DNA from: Thermococcus sp.
Lineage (GTDB): Archaea > Methanobacteriota_B > Thermococci > Thermococcales > Thermococcaceae
DNA length: 43,331 bases
Reading direction: 5' to 3'
Assembly (NCBI RefSeq): GCF_027012695.1
Contig: NZ_JALUYR010000088.1
Location: 1-43,331 of the forward strand
Shown one piece after another: positions 1 to 8,102 of this stretch. The notes beneath the pieces are model-generated. The model did no database searches. It saw nothing but the letters and a program-made list of their open reading frames with translations, and was not told the origin of the DNA. Positions within the stretch are counted from its first letter, which is position 1; every line of letters starts with the position of its first letter. The position numbers were made by a program, and so were the translations under genes.

Positions 1-1061
1 TAGGTGAAGACGAAGCTTATGCCCGCGCTGAGCAGGATGACGCCTATCGCCGCTAAGTATTCCGCGTAGCTCTTGGGGGTGTATATCGAGCTGACGAGCC
101 ACGCTGCAGCGCCCCTCGTGAGCCTGAGCTGGGGCAGGAAGAGGAGCGTAAAGGCTCCAACGTAGTAGATGACCCTGTTGACGCCCTGACTGATGATGAA
201 GGCATCGTCACCGCGCTGGCTCGTCATGTGGCCCGCTATCAAAGCACCCATTCCACCGGTGATTATTGGATAAACTGCCGCTATCGTTCCCCCGAGTGCA
301 CCTCCGAAGCTGGCCTTCGCCATGTTGTAGACGCTGCTCTCGACCCTGTCGTCGGGAACCTGCTCGAGCATCGGCGGATTGGAGAGGATGTTGAGTATGA
401 CCCACGACATTCCGAAGAAACCGATGAACATCGGAGTTAAGCGGGTGTAGGCGCTCGTTGTTGGCAGGAGGTTCGTGTTCATGACGACGAAGCCGAGGAT
501 CCCTGAGAGGAAGAACACCAGTATTCCGCCGAGTATCTGCCTCCAAGCTAACCAGAGCCTCTCAGCTGGAGTTTTGCCCCTATCTCCTTCCTTGGGCCAC
601 TCGCTCATGAACATGAAGAGCACTATCGCCACGAGGAAGTAGGTGATGTACGGGCTTGTGGCTTGATAGATTGGCGGCAGGACGCGCGGGAAGATGAAGA
701 GCGCGCCCAGGACGAGTATTAGCGTTCCTGCAACGGCCCCGATGAGGTACAGCAAAACCGCTTCGTGTCCCCTGCCGAGGAGTAGATAGCGCTGAGTCGG
801 GAAGAGGAGGAAGACGGCGCTCTCATCGGCAACGCTGAAGTATACGCTGGAGATCGCGCTGACGTAGGCGTAAGCCACAATCGCCCCAATGGCGAAGAAC
901 GGGAAGACCTGGACGGGCATGAGCTCGCCCACGCCGAAGACCGCCACCAGTAGGGCCATGATGTTGAATATGTGGAACCCCGGAATCCAGGATATCAGCG
1001 AACCGAAGAGCACCCCCGCGAGCGACCAGAGCAAAATCGTGGAAAAGGGGAGCATGGCCAT
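1..1061 (-). CDS. TctA-like tripartite tricarboxylate transporter permease family protein (partial, C-terminus outside window)
   Basis: I translated this strand by hand; the frame is open from the ATG at 1061 to the left edge (353 codons, no stop). The product is a polytopic membrane protein. Its N-terminus contains the segment GSLISWIPGFH, which resembles the glycine/proline-rich first helix of TctA/DUF112 permeases (PF01970), and a second GG-rich stretch (GGALGGTIAAVYPIITGG) lies near residue 270. TctA proteins are the large membrane subunit of solute-binding-protein-dependent secondary transporters; the archaeal members often stand alone and their substrate is unknown. The start codon shares one base with the stop of the upstream OB-fold gene (TGATG), so the two are probably translationally coupled. 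An ATG two codons further in (1055) has better spacing from the GAGGTG ribosome binding site. The family call is moderately sure, the substrate unknown. Confidence 0.7.
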   Translation of the reverse strand, partial: MAMLPFSTILLWSLAGVLFGSLISWIPGFHIFNIMALLVAVFGVGELMPVQVFPFFAIGAIVAYAYVSAISSVYFSVADESAVFLLFPTQRYLLLGRGHEAVLLYLIGAVAGTLILVLGALFIFPRVLPPIYQATSPYITYFLVAIVLFMFMSEWPKEGDRGKTPAERLWLAWRQILGGILVFFLSGILGFVVMNTNLLPTTSAYTRLTPMFIGFFGMSWVILNILSNPPMLEQVPDDRVESSVYNMAKASFGGALGGTIAAVYPIITGGMGALIAGHMTSQRGDDAFIISQGVNRVIYYVGAFTLLFLPQLRLTRGAAAWLVSSIYTPKSYAEYLAAIGVILLSAGISFVFT

Positions 1062-4030
1062 CACCTCACCTCGATGCAGTCCGGCCTGTAGGGGATGACC
1101 TCGACGGTCCCCCTGTATTCTGTCACGTAGCCGGCTATCCTGACGCTCTGGCCCTTCTCGAAGGTCGTGTCCCCTGCGACGCTCTTTGGAATGAAAACCA
1201 CAAGCTCGCCGCTGCCGTCGTCAATGGTGAGCTTGACGAAGCTCTTCCCCGTGTAGACATCCGTGATGGTTCCCTCGACGACAACGGTCTTTCCAATGAG
1301 GTCCAGGGTGACATCGCCGGTTCTCAGCTCCTCGGACGGGACGGCCTTCAGGACGGTTATCGAGACGATCTCGCCATTGTCCGCGTCGTAGGCTATTTTC
1401 AGCTCGCTTCCGGTTCCCGCTTCCCTCGGATCCGGAAGGAGATCCCTGGTCACCTTGAGCTTTGCACTTCCGGTGGAGTCGTGGACGGCCATGTAGTAGG
1501 CGCCGTTTTCGTAGCTCAGCGCGTCCCAGGTGACGGTGAGGTTAACTTTACCGGATGCGTTCGGCAGCTCGGAGACCGTTATCTCCTCCACACCTCCAGA
1601 GGGTTTCTCGTAAACCCTGACGGCATCGAGGGTGTATACCACTATCTCCGGCTCTCCCCTGTACTCGTCCACGTAGCCGGCCAGGTAGATGGTCTGGCCC
1701 CCGCTCACACTTAGGTTGGACCCTTCGGGGATGAAGACGGCCACTTTACCGCTTCCATCGTCCACCGTGAGTTTCAGGTTCCTGCCGATGACTCCAATGT
1801 CCACAACGCTTCCGTTGACCGCTACCGTCTTTCCTGTCATTTCGAGGCTTACCGAGCCGGTCTTGAGGAGCTTCGCCGGAACCGCCTTCGTGACGTTCAG
1901 GGAGGTTATCGAACCGCTCAGCGGATCGGCAACGACCTTCAGTTCGCTTCCGGTTCCTGCTTTGAGCGGGTTCGGGAGGAGCGAGCGGTCAACGGTGAGG
2001 GTGGCGCTTCCCGTGTGGTCGTGCACCGTGATGAGGTAGTCGGGCTTCTGGTAGTCCAGCGAGTCCCATGTGACCGTCAGGAGGAGCGGCTCCGTGGCGG
2101 TTTCGAGGTCGCTGATCGTTCCTTTGACCGGCCCGCTGACTTCCATCTTCTTTATTGCCTCCGGATTGAATAGAACGAGCTCCGGCGCGTTCCGGTACAG
2201 CTCAACGTAGCCGGCTATCTCGACGATGTCGCCCTTCTCCGGGACGTAGGTCATCTCACTGGCCGTTGAGCGGGGCACGAAGACGGGGAAGTCGCCAAGG
2301 CTTATCTTGAGGTTGCCGCTGAGGTTTGCGACATCGGTGACCTTTCCGACAACGAGGACTATCTCTCCTTCCATCTCAGGCGTTATCTCTTCCGGTCTGA
2401 GCGGGATCGGGGAGACGGGAACTTCAACGGTGAGGTTCCAGCCCTTGACGAGGTTCGAGCTTTCCACAATCCCCCTTACCGTCACCTGACTTCCGGTGCC
2501 GGCTTCAAGTGGGTTGAGGTTCATGAGAACGCTCCTCGGAACGGACGCTTTAACGCCGTCCACGAGCAGGTAGTAGGTGTGGTTCTCGTAGGTCAGCCCC
2601 TCGAGCGAGCCGGTGAAATCCACCAGCTGGCCGATGTAATCCTTGAGCTCGTCCGCGGTGACCTTCGGGAGGACTATCTCGCCCGGCGGAACCGGTTCTC
2701 CGAGGGCCTTGAGGCCATCGCCGGTGTAGACGACGAGTTCAATGCTCCCTCGGTACTCCTCGAGGTAGCCAGCCACCTCGACGCCGAGGCCCGGCTTGAG
2801 CTTTGCCATCGTCTCGTTCGAGAGCTCCATCAGCGTCGCGGATGGTATGAAAACGTCGAGTTTTCCTGTGGTGTCGTCTACGACGAGCTTGAGGTTCGAG
2901 CCGACCCTCTCAACCTCGGCGATGTTGCCCTTTACTGCAACTATCGAGCCGCGCATGTCCGTGGTCAGGACTCCTATGGGCCTGAACTCCGTCTTAATCG
3001 GCTCCAGAACTTCGAGGTAAGCTCCAACGAGCCTTCCGTCGTTGCCCATCTTCCCGGCGACCCTGAGCAGGCTTCCGTCCGAGACGTTGAACGGGTTGAG
3101 CTCCGCCAGAACGTCCCTCGGCATCAGCGCCGTGAGGTAGTTCGAGCCATCTGTCAGGAGGAGCGCGTAGCGGCCGTTCTCGTAGCTTATTCCCACTAAC
3201 TTACCCTTAACCGACATCACCATTCCGGGGTAGTTCTTGGCCTCTCCGAGGGGCACCTCCGGGGCTTCCTCTATCGGGGTTATCGAGAGCTGGTTCAGGT
3301 CCCTCACGACAATCTCCGGTGAGGTGCCCTTGTAGAGGTAAACGATACCCGGAGCGTAGACGGTATCGCCAACCTTGACCGAGACGTTGTTGAAGAGGAG
3401 GAGAACCTTCGGGATGAGGACCGTCACGAGAGACTCCCCTGTGTCGAGGGTGAGCAGGTAACCGGAGCTGACGTTGGAGAACCCGTCCACTATCCCCTCA
3501 ACCGCGACGTAGGTTCCGCTCATGTTCTCGGTGAGGTATTTGACCGTCTCCGGTTTCTCGGAGTACAGAATCGAGTTGAACCTCAGCCCATCGAGGTAGT
3601 TGAGTATCGCGTAGGTGTAGGTCTCCCTCACGCGCAGCTGAACTTCAGCGGTTACATTATCGCCGGGGAAGGGGATGATGCCCTTCTTTATCATCTCCTC
3701 CGCGAGTGGCGAGTACACCCTGACATCTATACCCCCGGTCCCGTCGTTGACGCTGAAGCTCAGTCCCAGTCTTCCTCCGCTCTCGGAGACGTAGGGGACA
3801 GTCGTTACGGTGCCGTTTATCCTGACGACGGCGTAGTTCATCAGATAGTTGCCGTAAACGTCGCCCACCTTAACGAGGGGGGCCTGGGCGCTCTGAGCCG
3901 CCACGAGAAGAACGGCCACCCCGATTACAGAGATTATCAGTGAGAGGTATTTGAGCCTTGAGACGTCGAGCTTCTTCTGCTCCGTTAGTCCGTGATAGTA
4001 GAGCTTCTTCTCACCTTTTTTCCCGTCCAT
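1061..4030 (-). CDS. Membrane-anchored extracellular protein of about ten tandem OB-fold-like modules
   Basis: The 989-residue product has a short basic N-terminus, one hydrophobic segment at about residues 27-46 (signal anchor or signal peptide ending near AQSAQA), and then about 940 residues of repeats. Two repeat types can be seen. Type A carries NLKLxVDDGSGKxxVFIP and ends GYVxEYRGxxExVVY. Type B carries YENxxYYxxVHDxTGSAxLxV followed by LLPxPxxAGTGSELK. In the C-terminal half they alternate. Both look like the five-stranded OB folds used in nucleic-acid or polysaccharide binding. Many NxS/T sequons fit an exported, N-glycosylated protein. A strong ribosome binding site (GGAGGT) precedes the ATG by six bases. 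The next gene is a TctA-like permease overlapping by one base, so this protein may bind substrate outside the cell for it; that is inference. No catalytic motif was seen. Confidence 0.75.
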   Translation of the reverse strand: MDGKKGEKKLYYHGLTEQKKLDVSRLKYLSLIISVIGVAVLLVAAQSAQAPLVKVGDVYGNYLMNYAVVRINGTVTTVPYVSESGGRLGLSFSVNDGTGGIDVRVYSPLAEEMIKKGIIPFPGDNVTAEVQLRVRETYTYAILNYLDGLRFNSILYSEKPETVKYLTENMSGTYVAVEGIVDGFSNVSSGYLLTLDTGESLVTVLIPKVLLLFNNVSVKVGDTVYAPGIVYLYKGTSPEIVVRDLNQLSITPIEEAPEVPLGEAKNYPGMVMSVKGKLVGISYENGRYALLLTDGSNYLTALMPRDVLAELNPFNVSDGSLLRVAGKMGNDGRLVGAYLEVLEPIKTEFRPIGVLTTDMRGSIVAVKGNIAEVERVGSNLKLVVDDTTGKLDVFIPSATLMELSNETMAKLKPGLGVEVAGYLEEYRGSIELVVYTGDGLKALGEPVPPGEIVLPKVTADELKDYIGQLVDFTGSLEGLTYENHTYYLLVDGVKASVPRSVLMNLNPLEAGTGSQVTVRGIVESSNLVKGWNLTVEVPVSPIPLRPEEITPEMEGEIVLVVGKVTDVANLSGNLKISLGDFPVFVPRSTASEMTYVPEKGDIVEIAGYVELYRNAPELVLFNPEAIKKMEVSGPVKGTISDLETATEPLLLTVTWDSLDYQKPDYLITVHDHTGSATLTVDRSLLPNPLKAGTGSELKVVADPLSGSITSLNVTKAVPAKLLKTGSVSLEMTGKTVAVNGSVVDIGVIGRNLKLTVDDGSGKVAVFIPEGSNLSVSGGQTIYLAGYVDEYRGEPEIVVYTLDAVRVYEKPSGGVEEITVSELPNASGKVNLTVTWDALSYENGAYYMAVHDSTGSAKLKVTRDLLPDPREAGTGSELKIAYDADNGEIVSITVLKAVPSEELRTGDVTLDLIGKTVVVEGTITDVYTGKSFVKLTIDDGSGELVVFIPKSVAGDTTFEKGQSVRIAGYVTEYRGTVEVIPYRPDCIEVR

Positions 4031-4046
4031 AAACAGACCTCCGGTT

Positions 4047-4103
4047 TATTTGACGTAGCAAGGGGGTTGATGGGTGGATTTTTTAACACTTTCGCGTCAA
4101 ATA
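4047..4103. promoter_or_regulatory. Paired inverted half-sites around the OB-fold gene promoter
   Basis: TATTTGACG (4047-4055) and its exact complement CGTCAAATA (4095-4103) lie 39 bases apart. Between them, on the minus strand, is a TATA-like GTTAAAAAAT (about 4087-4078), which would start transcription near 4056-4060. The half-sites therefore bracket the core promoter, one upstream of TATA and one near the start point. This suits a repressor or a looping regulator, but the regulator is unknown. Confidence 0.4.
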
Positions 4104-4185
4104 GTGGTAGAACTGGGCAGGTCTGAGTAGGGACGAGCTTTACTCCGGGAGAAAATAATTTAACCCCTTGATAGAGCCCTAAGCT

Positions 4186-4884
4186 ATGCACGTCGTGATG
4201 GTAACGGACAAAAAGAGGCATGTCTTCCATCCTCTCCTCGTCATCAAAGCCAGCAGGGCGCTTGTGGATGGAAACCGGTGGGAGTTTGAAGCAATCCTGA
4301 GGGAGTTCGAGGGGAACTACCTGATGGAGGGGCTGGTGAGATACCACGGGGAGTCCTTCCTCGAATTCCTGGGGAAGTACGTTCTCTTAGGTGTCATGGC
4401 GGGGTTCAACAGGGCGGAAGAGCTAATTGAGAAAGCAAAAATGGGTGGAATACGCATCATCGAGGTTGGCGACCCCTACGTTCCGTTCTATCTCGCGGGA
4501 ATCCTGTTCCTGGAGGGAAAACCCATTCCGAAGGAAATCCTGCGGAAGTTGCCGGATCCCGTCTACGACCTGGATGACGAGGACTACATAGCCTTCCTCC
4601 TCAGGCTCTTCGAGCACAACCACCGCTTTGGAATCGTAAGCTGCGCCCTTGAGTTCCGGACGATGGGGAAGGCGCTTTACGGGGGGTTTTTAAGGCCAGA
4701 GAAGCCCGAAATCTGGAGGGACAAAGGATGCTTCGTTGGAGTGGTTCGGGGAGAAGGTGACATCAGCGATGTGAGGGGCGAATTCAAAATCGCCTGCAGG
4801 AACGGCTGGTGCGTTTTCTACTTCAGGGGGAGCAGGAAAAAGTTAGAAGAAAGGCTCAGGGAGCTGAGGCTGAGTCTCCCTTGA
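4186..4884 (+). CDS. Conserved-looking hypothetical protein, 232 residues
   Basis: I do not recognise the family. The product has no signal peptide and no membrane segment and looks like a soluble alpha/beta protein. It has several cysteines (VSCALEF, DKGCFVG, IACRNGWC) and a charged, leucine-rich C-terminal helix. A TATA-like AATAATTTAA lies about 25-30 bases before the ATG and no ribosome binding site is visible, so the mRNA is probably leaderless; an in-frame ATG at 4198 is an alternative start. The 3' end overlaps the 3' end of the convergent peptidase gene by 29 bases. The frame is intact with ordinary codon use, so I think it is a real gene, probably restricted to Thermococcales. Confidence 0.7.
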   Translation: MHVVMVTDKKRHVFHPLLVIKASRALVDGNRWEFEAILREFEGNYLMEGLVRYHGESFLEFLGKYVLLGVMAGFNRAEELIEKAKMGGIRIIEVGDPYVPFYLAGILFLEGKPIPKEILRKLPDPVYDLDDEDYIAFLLRLFEHNHRFGIVSCALEFRTMGKALYGGFLRPEKPEIWRDKGCFVGVVRGEGDISDVRGEFKIACRNGWCVFYFRGSRKKLEERLRELRLSLP

Positions 4885-6736
4885 GTATCTTCTCGACGTC
4901 AAAGCCCTCTTCATACTTCTTCAGTTTCCTCTCGAAGAACTCGACGAAGAGCTTGTAGCGCTTTGAGCGGTGTTTTGGACTTCCCCTTATGCTGTGTCCG
5001 TGCGGACCGCGCTTGAACACCGCTATATAGGCCTCCTTTCCAAGGTCCTTGAGCACGTTGTAGAACATCAGGCTCTGATCGAGGGGACAGCGGTAGTCCT
5101 CCAGCGAGTGAATCAGCAGGAGCGGTGCCTTCACGTTCTTCGCGTAGAAGAGCGGGCTCAGCTTCCTGTAGTTATCGTTCTCGAGCGGGTTGGGGCCTAT
5201 CACTTCCACGTCGTACCAGAGGCCTATATCCGAGAAGGCGTAGCTCGTCAGCCAGTAGCTTATGCCGTTTTCACTGATGCCTGCCTTGAAGAGATCGCTC
5301 TGCGTTAAGGCCCAGTTGGTCATGAAGCCGCCGTAGCTTATTCCGGTTATTCCAACGCGCTCCCTGTCGGCGTTGGGTTCGAGCTTGAAGAACTCCTCGA
5401 TGCCGTTGAGAATATCCTCGAAGTCCTCCAGACCGGTTCTCTCGAGGACTCTTAGGGCAAAGTCCTCATCGTAGCCGTCGCTTCCCCGGGGGTTGACAAA
5501 AACCACGTAATAGCCTTTACTCGCCATCAGCTGCATCTCGTAGACAAAGCGGTGGCCGTACATCCCCTTCGGCCCGCCGTGGACGAAAACGATGACGGGA
5601 GCTTTCTCCCCTTCCTCCAGCTCCGGTTTGAGGTACCAGCCGTCTATCTCGAGGTCGAGGCTCTTAAACCTGAAGTGTCTCGGCTCGAAAGTTTTGAGCC
5701 TCTCGAATATCGGCCCGTTGTAGTCGGTTATCTGCTTCAGCTCGCCGTCGTAGAGGTAGAGCTCGCCCGTTCTCGTTGCGGTCATCAGCAGGAGCAGGGC
5801 CCTCCCGTTGCTCGCGTCAAGGCCGTAAATCCAGTGGTTTCCAACGACGACCCTCTCGGCTTTACCGTCCCAGAGCCAGAGGTGAACGCTACCGGCATCG
5901 GGAGTTAGGAAGTAAACCTTCCCATCGGTCAGCTTCGCCTGTCCTGTGTTGAGCGGGCCTTCATAGATGGGCTTTAGCTCACCGTCCCAGAGGTAGAGCC
6001 AGTCGTGTTCGCTTATGAACCGCTTCTCCCTCTTGCCCCTGAGAAGGATTGTCTTCCCATCGGAGTCAACAGCCCTGAAGGAGACCCTCTCAAAGAGTCT
6101 CTCCTCCCCACCGTTCTTCCAGAGGTAAATGTCGTAGAACTTGAAGAGTGCCGGCTTTGAACCCTCCCTGTGGGGGACGTTGATGATTATACCATCGCCG
6201 TGCCATAGACCGCTGGAAAAGCGGGGTTTTTCGAACTCTTCGATTATCTCCTCGGCCTCCGTGTCCAGGATCCAGAAGGTCGTTTTTTCGCCGTCGAGAA
6301 AGCCCATGCCGTCGAACCAGAAGGGAACCTCGCTGTCGAAGACGAAATCCTCATCATCGTGTCTCTTGAAGCCAACGACCAGAAGGCGTCTCGAATCAGT
6401 ATTCCACTGGATTGAGCGGATGTTCCGGGCCCTTAAAACCCTCTTTGCGCTCATCGTTTCGAGCTCCGCGGTCCATACCTCCGTTTCCTTCTTGTCCTCG
6501 TTGAAGCGAATAAAGGCGAGTTTTTTGCCGTCCGGCGAAATCCTGGGCATCGAGGCGTTCTCGACGAAGCGCCTGGCTCCGGTTTCAAGATCCTCCACAA
6601 CGATCGTGCTCTCGTACCTGTTGTCCTTCATGTTCACCTTGGTGAGGGTGTAGGCAACCCTGTTCCCCTCAATCCTTGGGTCGTTTGGGTACGCAAACCT
6701 GGAGAAGGTCTTCTCATTCCATTCGATGGCACTCAT
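4856..6736 (-). CDS. S9 family peptidase, acylaminoacyl-peptidase type
   Basis: The 626-residue protein has the two-part build of prolyl-oligopeptidase-family enzymes: an N-terminal beta-propeller (about 1-350, with WD40-like phrases such as PRISPDGKKLAFIRF) and a C-terminal alpha/beta hydrolase. The nucleophile is Ser467 in GISYGGF, the acid is Asp547 in HSLEDYRCP, and the histidine is 579 or 581 in GPHGHS. The oxyanion region HGGP and the motif VNPRGSDGY are also present. Such enzymes are cytosolic and release N-acylated or unblocked amino acids from short peptides, fitting a peptide-fermenting organism. There is no signal peptide. The ATG at 6736 has GGTGAT six bases before it, and a TATA (CTTATATAT, about 6778-6770) lies upstream. 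Members of this clade also show esterase activity, so exact substrate preference is open. Confidence 0.93.
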   Translation of the reverse strand: MSAIEWNEKTFSRFAYPNDPRIEGNRVAYTLTKVNMKDNRYESTIVVEDLETGARRFVENASMPRISPDGKKLAFIRFNEDKKETEVWTAELETMSAKRVLRARNIRSIQWNTDSRRLLVVGFKRHDDEDFVFDSEVPFWFDGMGFLDGEKTTFWILDTEAEEIIEEFEKPRFSSGLWHGDGIIINVPHREGSKPALFKFYDIYLWKNGGEERLFERVSFRAVDSDGKTILLRGKREKRFISEHDWLYLWDGELKPIYEGPLNTGQAKLTDGKVYFLTPDAGSVHLWLWDGKAERVVVGNHWIYGLDASNGRALLLLMTATRTGELYLYDGELKQITDYNGPIFERLKTFEPRHFRFKSLDLEIDGWYLKPELEEGEKAPVIVFVHGGPKGMYGHRFVYEMQLMASKGYYVVFVNPRGSDGYDEDFALRVLERTGLEDFEDILNGIEEFFKLEPNADRERVGITGISYGGFMTNWALTQSDLFKAGISENGISYWLTSYAFSDIGLWYDVEVIGPNPLENDNYRKLSPLFYAKNVKAPLLLIHSLEDYRCPLDQSLMFYNVLKDLGKEAYIAVFKRGPHGHSIRGSPKHRSKRYKLFVEFFERKLKKYEEGFDVEKILKGDSASAP

Positions 6737-6767
6737 AACGGTATCACCGGGTTATAATGGATACTCG

Positions 6768-6822
6768 GATATATAAGCTTAATTCTTGGAGGGGGTAACC
6801 CCTGGGGAATCTTTAAAAGGGT
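6768..6822. promoter_or_regulatory. Divergent promoter region between peptidase and small membrane protein
   Basis: On the minus strand CTTATATAT (about 6778-6770) serves the peptidase gene. On the plus strand ATCTTTAAAAG (about 6811-6821) serves the gene at 6852. An 11-bp inverted repeat, GGGGT-A-ACCCC (6792-6802), sits between the two TATA elements and could be an operator for either gene. The TATA elements are convincing; the operator idea is weak. Confidence 0.45.
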
Positions 6823-6851
6823 CGGAATAATAGGCCGGTGGGGGCGAAGAG

Positions 6852-7178
6852 ATGAGGGAGGAAACGGCCGTTTTGACGATCCTGGCGGCGGGAATACTCA
6901 CGGCAATGATCTTCAAGACGTACCTGGGCATAGTTATAGCGGCCCTCGGGATACCGCTCTACCTGTCGTACATCTCACGGGATCAGAACATACTCGCGAA
7001 GTCGAGGCTCTACGACCGCGATCTGTTCCTCATGATAGCCATAGCGGTTGTGGTCATCCTCGTCTTCAATTACCTCTGGGACCCAAGGATGGGGCTCATA
7101 GCGATGGCGGTAGTCATACCCCTTCTCGCGCTCTACGCTGACAGGCTAAAGGCGGGAAAGAAGGGCCAGAATGCCTGA
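6852..7178 (+). CDS. Small integral membrane protein, 108 residues
   Basis: The product is almost entirely hydrophobic, with probably four membrane helices (about residues 5-20, 22-38, 55-72 and 78-95), a short charged loop (SRDQNILAKSRLYDRD) in the middle, and a basic tail that should be cytosolic by the positive-inside rule. I do not recognise a family. A TATA element (ATCTTTAAAAG) lies about 30 bases upstream, and a purine-rich GGTGGGGGCGAAGAG precedes the ATG. The last 33 bases overlap the 3' end of the convergent kinase gene. The intact frame and the promoter make it a likely real gene. Confidence 0.7.
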   Translation: MREETAVLTILAAGILTAMIFKTYLGIVIAALGIPLYLSYISRDQNILAKSRLYDRDLFLMIAIAVVVILVFNYLWDPRMGLIAMAVVIPLLALYADRLKAGKKGQNA

Positions 7179-7793
7179 GAACTTTCCCGTCCTCTTGTAT
7201 TCCGCGAGTTTCCTTTTCATCCCCTCCAGAAAAGTGTCGTCGATTCCGAACTTCCCGCGAACGCGCCTTGAGATGCGGTTGTCGTTCAGGAAGAGCATCG
7301 CCATCGCGGAGGTTAGGTTCTTTGGCTTTCTCCAGTTGGCCTTCTCGAAATCAATAATCCACACCCGTTCTCCGATTATTATGTGCTTTCCACCCTGTAT
7401 CTGGCCGTGATCGAGGCCGAGCCTGTCGAGTAAGGCCGTTTTTTCCACTATCTCAAATAGGTGGCGTTTCTCAAGATCGGCGTGGAGGATCGGCTCTCCC
7501 ACCGCGAACTCCCTGACAATGTAGGGGAGACCCTCGAAGGTCCCGGTGAAGAGCAGGGGAGGCGTGATTTTGAAAGGCTCCAGGATCTTCACTATGGCAG
7601 CTTCCCTCTCAAGGTTACTCCTTGGCGAGTCGGGTCTCAGGAGTTTGACGATCACCCTCTTTCCGCCGAATTCCCCGAGGAACACCAGACTCGTTGTTCC
7701 CTTGGAGTATGGCTTTATTCCCGTGAGTCCTAGGGATTCCATGTGGAAGAAGAAGCGCTCCAGTCGGTTAGAGTCAATTAGATGGCCGAGCAT
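7146..7793 (-). CDS. Predicted serine/threonine protein kinase, COG2112-like
   Basis: The 215-residue product resembles the small archaeal RIO/lipopolysaccharide-kinase-like proteins of COG2112. Visible kinase elements are a nucleotide-binding stretch (SKGTTSLVFLGEFGGKRVIVKLLRPD, with the invariant lysine in VIVKLL), a hinge-like GLPYIVREFAVGEP, a catalytic-loop LGLDHGQIQGGKH, and the metal-binding IIDFEKANWRKPKN in the DFG position. I chose the ATG at 7793 because conserved sequence starts there and a TATA (TATTTAAG) lies about 20 bases upstream; the longer frame to 7931 runs over the divergent gene and has no homology-like features. The substrate is unknown. The 3' end overlaps the convergent small membrane protein gene. 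Confidence 0.8.
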   Translation of the reverse strand: MLGHLIDSNRLERFFFHMESLGLTGIKPYSKGTTSLVFLGEFGGKRVIVKLLRPDSPRSNLEREAAIVKILEPFKITPPLLFTGTFEGLPYIVREFAVGEPILHADLEKRHLFEIVEKTALLDRLGLDHGQIQGGKHIIIGERVWIIDFEKANWRKPKNLTSAMAMLFLNDNRISRRVRGKFGIDDTFLEGMKRKLAEYKRTGKFSGILALLSRL

Positions 7794-7804
7794 GTTCCTC
7801 GATA

Positions 7805-7816
7805 GACTTAAATACC
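7805..7816. promoter_or_regulatory. TATA element shared by two divergent genes
   Basis: ACTTAAATACCC on the plus strand reads as TATTTAAG on the minus strand, so one near-palindromic A/T element can act as TATA box for both the kinase gene (ATG at 7793, minus) and the RAM-domain gene (ATG at 7846, plus). A second A/T stretch (GATAAAATAC, about 7822-7831) is also present. The distance to each start is about 15-30 bases, consistent with very short leaders. Confidence 0.4.
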
Positions 7817-7845
7817 CCCAAGATAAAATACTTTTGGTGATAGCC

Positions 7846-8073
7846 ATGGTGACGGCTTTTATTTTGATGGTTACGGCCGCTGGAAAGGAAAGGGAAGTTA
7901 TGGAGAAGCTACTCGCCATGCCCGAGGTCAAGGAGGCCTACGTGGTCTACGGAGAATACGACCTCGTCGTTAAGGTAGAGACGGAAACGCTGAAGGACCT
8001 CGACCGGTTCATAACTGAAAAGATAAGGCGCATGCCCGAGATTCAGATGACCTCGACCATGATAGCCATCTAA
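7846..8073 (+). CDS. Stand-alone RAM (Lrp/AsnC effector-binding) domain protein, 75 residues
   Basis: The product corresponds to only the C-terminal ligand-binding RAM domain of Lrp/AsnC regulators and has no helix-turn-helix. The hallmark order is visible: beta strand MVTAFILMVTAAG, helix KEREVMEKLLAMPEV, strand KEAYVVYGEYDLVVKVE, helix TLKDLDRFITEKIRRMPEI, and the end strand QMTSTMIAI. Stand-alone RAM proteins form dimers and higher oligomers and bind amino acids; they may modulate full-length Lrp proteins. The ATG at 7846 is preceded by GGTGA with five bases of spacing, which rules out the longer upstream frame. Function beyond effector sensing is not known here. Confidence 0.9.
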   Translation: MVTAFILMVTAAGKEREVMEKLLAMPEVKEAYVVYGEYDLVVKVETETLKDLDRFITEKIRRMPEIQMTSTMIAI

Positions 8074-8102
8074 TTCTCTCGTTCTTACCGTTCTTCGAGC
8101 CC

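Noticed and set aside
2579-3199. 206-codon plus-strand ORF inside the OB-fold gene
   Set aside because: It is antisense to a repeat-rich coding region with clear protein logic on the minus strand; its length follows from the GC-rich third positions. It has no ribosome binding site and no family likeness.
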